In this document: positions 62,111-64,000 of the stretch, piece by piece
Numbering within the stretch: the stretch's first letter is position 1
Layout: the number at the start of each line of letters is the position of its first letter
From: Hormiphora californensis
Taxonomy: Eukaryota; Ctenophora; Tentaculata; Cydippida; Pleurobrachiidae
Reading direction: 5' to 3'
Assembly: GCA_020137815.1 (NCBI GenBank)
Contig: CM035353.1
Location: 1 to 64,000 of the forward strand
Length of the DNA: 64,000 nucleotides
Made by a program: the position numbers and the translations under genes
The notes under the pieces: generated by a model
Databases searched by the model: none
Seen by the model: only the letters and a program-made list of their open reading frames with translations
Told to the model about the DNA's origin: nothing

Positions 62111-64000
62111 CTGAAAGGAAAAGAGGTTGGACTCCTGAATAATGGACTTCTAATAGTTTCTGAAAGGAAAAGAGGTTGGACTCCCGAATAATGGACTTCT
62201 AATAGTTTCTGAAAGGAAAAGAGGTTGGACTCCCGAATAGTGGACTTCTAATAGTTTCTGAAAGGAAAAGAGGTTGAACTCCTGAATAATGGACTTCTAA
62301 TAGTTTCTGAAAGGAAAAGAGGTTGGACTCCCGAATAATGGACTTCTAATAGTTTCTGAAAGGAAAAGAGGTTGGACTCCCGAATAGTGGACTTCTAATA
62401 GTTTCTGAAAGGAAAAGAGGTTGAACTCCCGAATAATGGACTTCTAATAGTTTCTGAAAGGAAAAGAGGCTGAACTCCCGAATAATGGACTTCTAATAGT
62501 TTCTGAAAGGAAAAGAGGTTGAACTCCCGAATAATGGACTTCTAATAGTTTCTGAAAGGAAAAGAGGTTGGACTCCTGAATAATGGACTTCTAATAGTTT
62601 CTGAAAGGAATAGAGGTTGCACTCCTGAATAATGGACTTCTAATAGTTTCTGAAAGGAAAAGAGGTTGAACTCCCGAATAATGGACTTCTAATAGTTTCT
62701 GAAAGGAAAAGAGGTTGAACTCCCGAATAATGGACTTCTAATAGTTTCTGAAAGGAAAAGAGGTTGAACTCCCGAATAATGGACTTCTAATAGTTTCTGA
62801 AAGGAAAGGAGGTTGAACTCCCGAATAATGGACTTCTAATAGTTTCTGAAAGGAAAAGAGGTTGGACTCCTGAATAATGGACTTCTAATAGTTTCTGAAA
62901 GGAAAAGAGGCTGAACTCCCGAATAATGGACTTCTAATAGTTTCTGAAAGGAATAGAGGTTGAACTCCCGAATAATGGACTTCTAATAGTTTCTGAAAGG
63001 AAAAGAGGTTGAACTCCCGAATAATGGACTTCTAATAGTTTCTGAAAGGAAAAGAGGTTGCACTCCCGAATAATGGACTTCTAATAGTTTCTGAAAGGAA
63101 AAGAGGTTGAACTCCCGAATAATGGACTTCTAATAGTTTCTGAAGGGAAAAGAGGTTGGACTCCTGAATAATTGACTTCTAATAGTTTCTGAAGGGAAAA
63201 GAGGTTGGACTCCTGAATAATGGACTTCTAATAGTTTCTGAAAGGAAAAGAGGTTGAACTCCCGAATAATGGACTTCTAATAGTTTCTGAAAGGAAAAGA
63301 GGTTGGACTCCCGAATAATGGACTTCTAATAGTTTCTGAAAGGAAAAGAGGCTGAACTCCCGAATAATGGACTTCTAATAGTTTCTGAAAGGAAAAGAGG
63401 TTGAACTCCCGAATAATGGACTTCTAATAGTTTCTGAAAGGAAAAGAGGCTGAACTCCCGAATAATGGACTTCTAATAGTTTCTGAAAGGAATAGAGGTT
63501 GAACTCCCGAATAATGGACTTCTAATAGTTTCTGAAAGGAAAAGAGGTTGGACTCCCGAATAATGGACTTCTAATAGTTTCTGAAAGGAAAAGAGGCTGG
63601 ACTCCTGAATAATGGACTTCTAATAGTTTCTGAAAGGAAAAGAGGTTGAACTCCCGAATAATGGACTTCTAATAGTTTCTGAAAGGAAAAGAGGTTGAAC
63701 TCCCGAATAATGGACTTCTAATAGTTTCTGAAAGGAAAAGAGGTTGGACTCCTGAATAATGGACTTCTAATAGTTTCTGAAAGGAAAAGAGGTTGAACTC
63801 CCGAATAATGGACCTCTAATAGTTTCTGAAAGGAAAAGAGGTTGAACTCCCGAATAATGGACTTCTAATAGTTTCTGAAAGGAAAAGAGGTTGAACTCCT
63901 GAATAATGGACTTCTAATAGTTTCTGAAAGGAAAAGAGGTTGAACTCCCGAATAATGGACCTCTAATAGTTTCTGAAAGGAAAAGAGGTTGAACTCCCGA
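62062..64000 (-). repeat. 49-bp minisatellite made from a 3' splice site and exon start
   Basis: About 40 units with 0-3 differences each, running off the window. On the minus strand each unit holds a pyrimidine tract and AG (CTCTTTTCCTTTCAG), then the first 37 nt of the GT31-like exon (AAACTATTAGAAGTCCATTA onward). The final unit is the real acceptor and exon start at 62110. Because 49 is not a multiple of 3, use of an upstream unit shifts the frame and soon hits a stop. Confidence 0.97.

Noticed and set aside
62062-64000. CRISPR-like direct repeats
   Set aside because: Units are contiguous with no unique spacers, and the DNA is eukaryotic. It is a minisatellite.

Overview
This is eukaryotic, almost certainly metazoan, nuclear DNA. 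It has multi-exon genes with GT-AG introns, a nuclear-type tRNA-Asn with a CCA-less 3' end, TTAGGG-type interstitial telomere repeats, several non-LTR retrotransposons (LINEs) and many foldback/MITE elements. I see no prokaryotic gene organisation. The repeat families (SAP/PHD-RT elements, LINEs with esterase ORF1s) suit a sponge, cnidarian or another marine invertebrate, but I cannot name the species.

Layout. 1-3230 is an indel-riddled direct copy of 14969-17940, carrying part of a foldback element, one MFS exon and the start of an RT element. 3231-8790 is gene-poor, with GA tracts and a poly-G. 8790-21862 holds two tandem, minus-strand, four-exon genes for an MFS-like membrane protein. Copy A (9021-10582) is compact and intact at 423 aa. 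Copy B (12493-21862) has the same exon boundaries, introns swollen by a foldback element, a cloverleaf-shaped hairpin cluster and a composite RT element, and a +1 frameshift. 21870-40520 is repeat country: pogo-like and other MITEs, a complete two-ORF LINE (26297-30257), a frameshifted CR1/L2-like LINE (30753-35502), a LINE tail (35970-36430) and several large foldbacks.

40524-57844 (+) is a 12-exon gene that I could rebuild with every phase consistent. It encodes 328 aa: a DEK_C-type N-terminal domain, a charged linker and two SWIB/MDM2 domains, as in chromatin/transcription factors. Its introns hold a tRNA-Asn gene, two hAT MITEs with 8-bp target duplications, long microsatellites, a 1.5-kb foldback and a complete 7.5-kb LINE. 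ORF1 of that LINE ends in an SGNH esterase and is overlapped antisense by three tandem tRNA-like units. 59747-64000 (-) holds the 3' part of a probable GT31 (beta-1,3-galactosyltransferase-like) gene: one exon with the EDxxxGV motif and three tandem paralogous last exons.

The most unusual signal is recurrent. Four separate minisatellites are built from the splice junction or coding end of the gene beside them: exon 1 end plus 5' splice site (four copies), the exon 2 5' splice site (about 14 copies), a stop codon plus GGTGAGT (about 7 copies), and a 3' splice site plus the first 37 nt of its exon (about 40 copies, running off the window). I do not know a named system for this; it is my main candidate for something undescribed.
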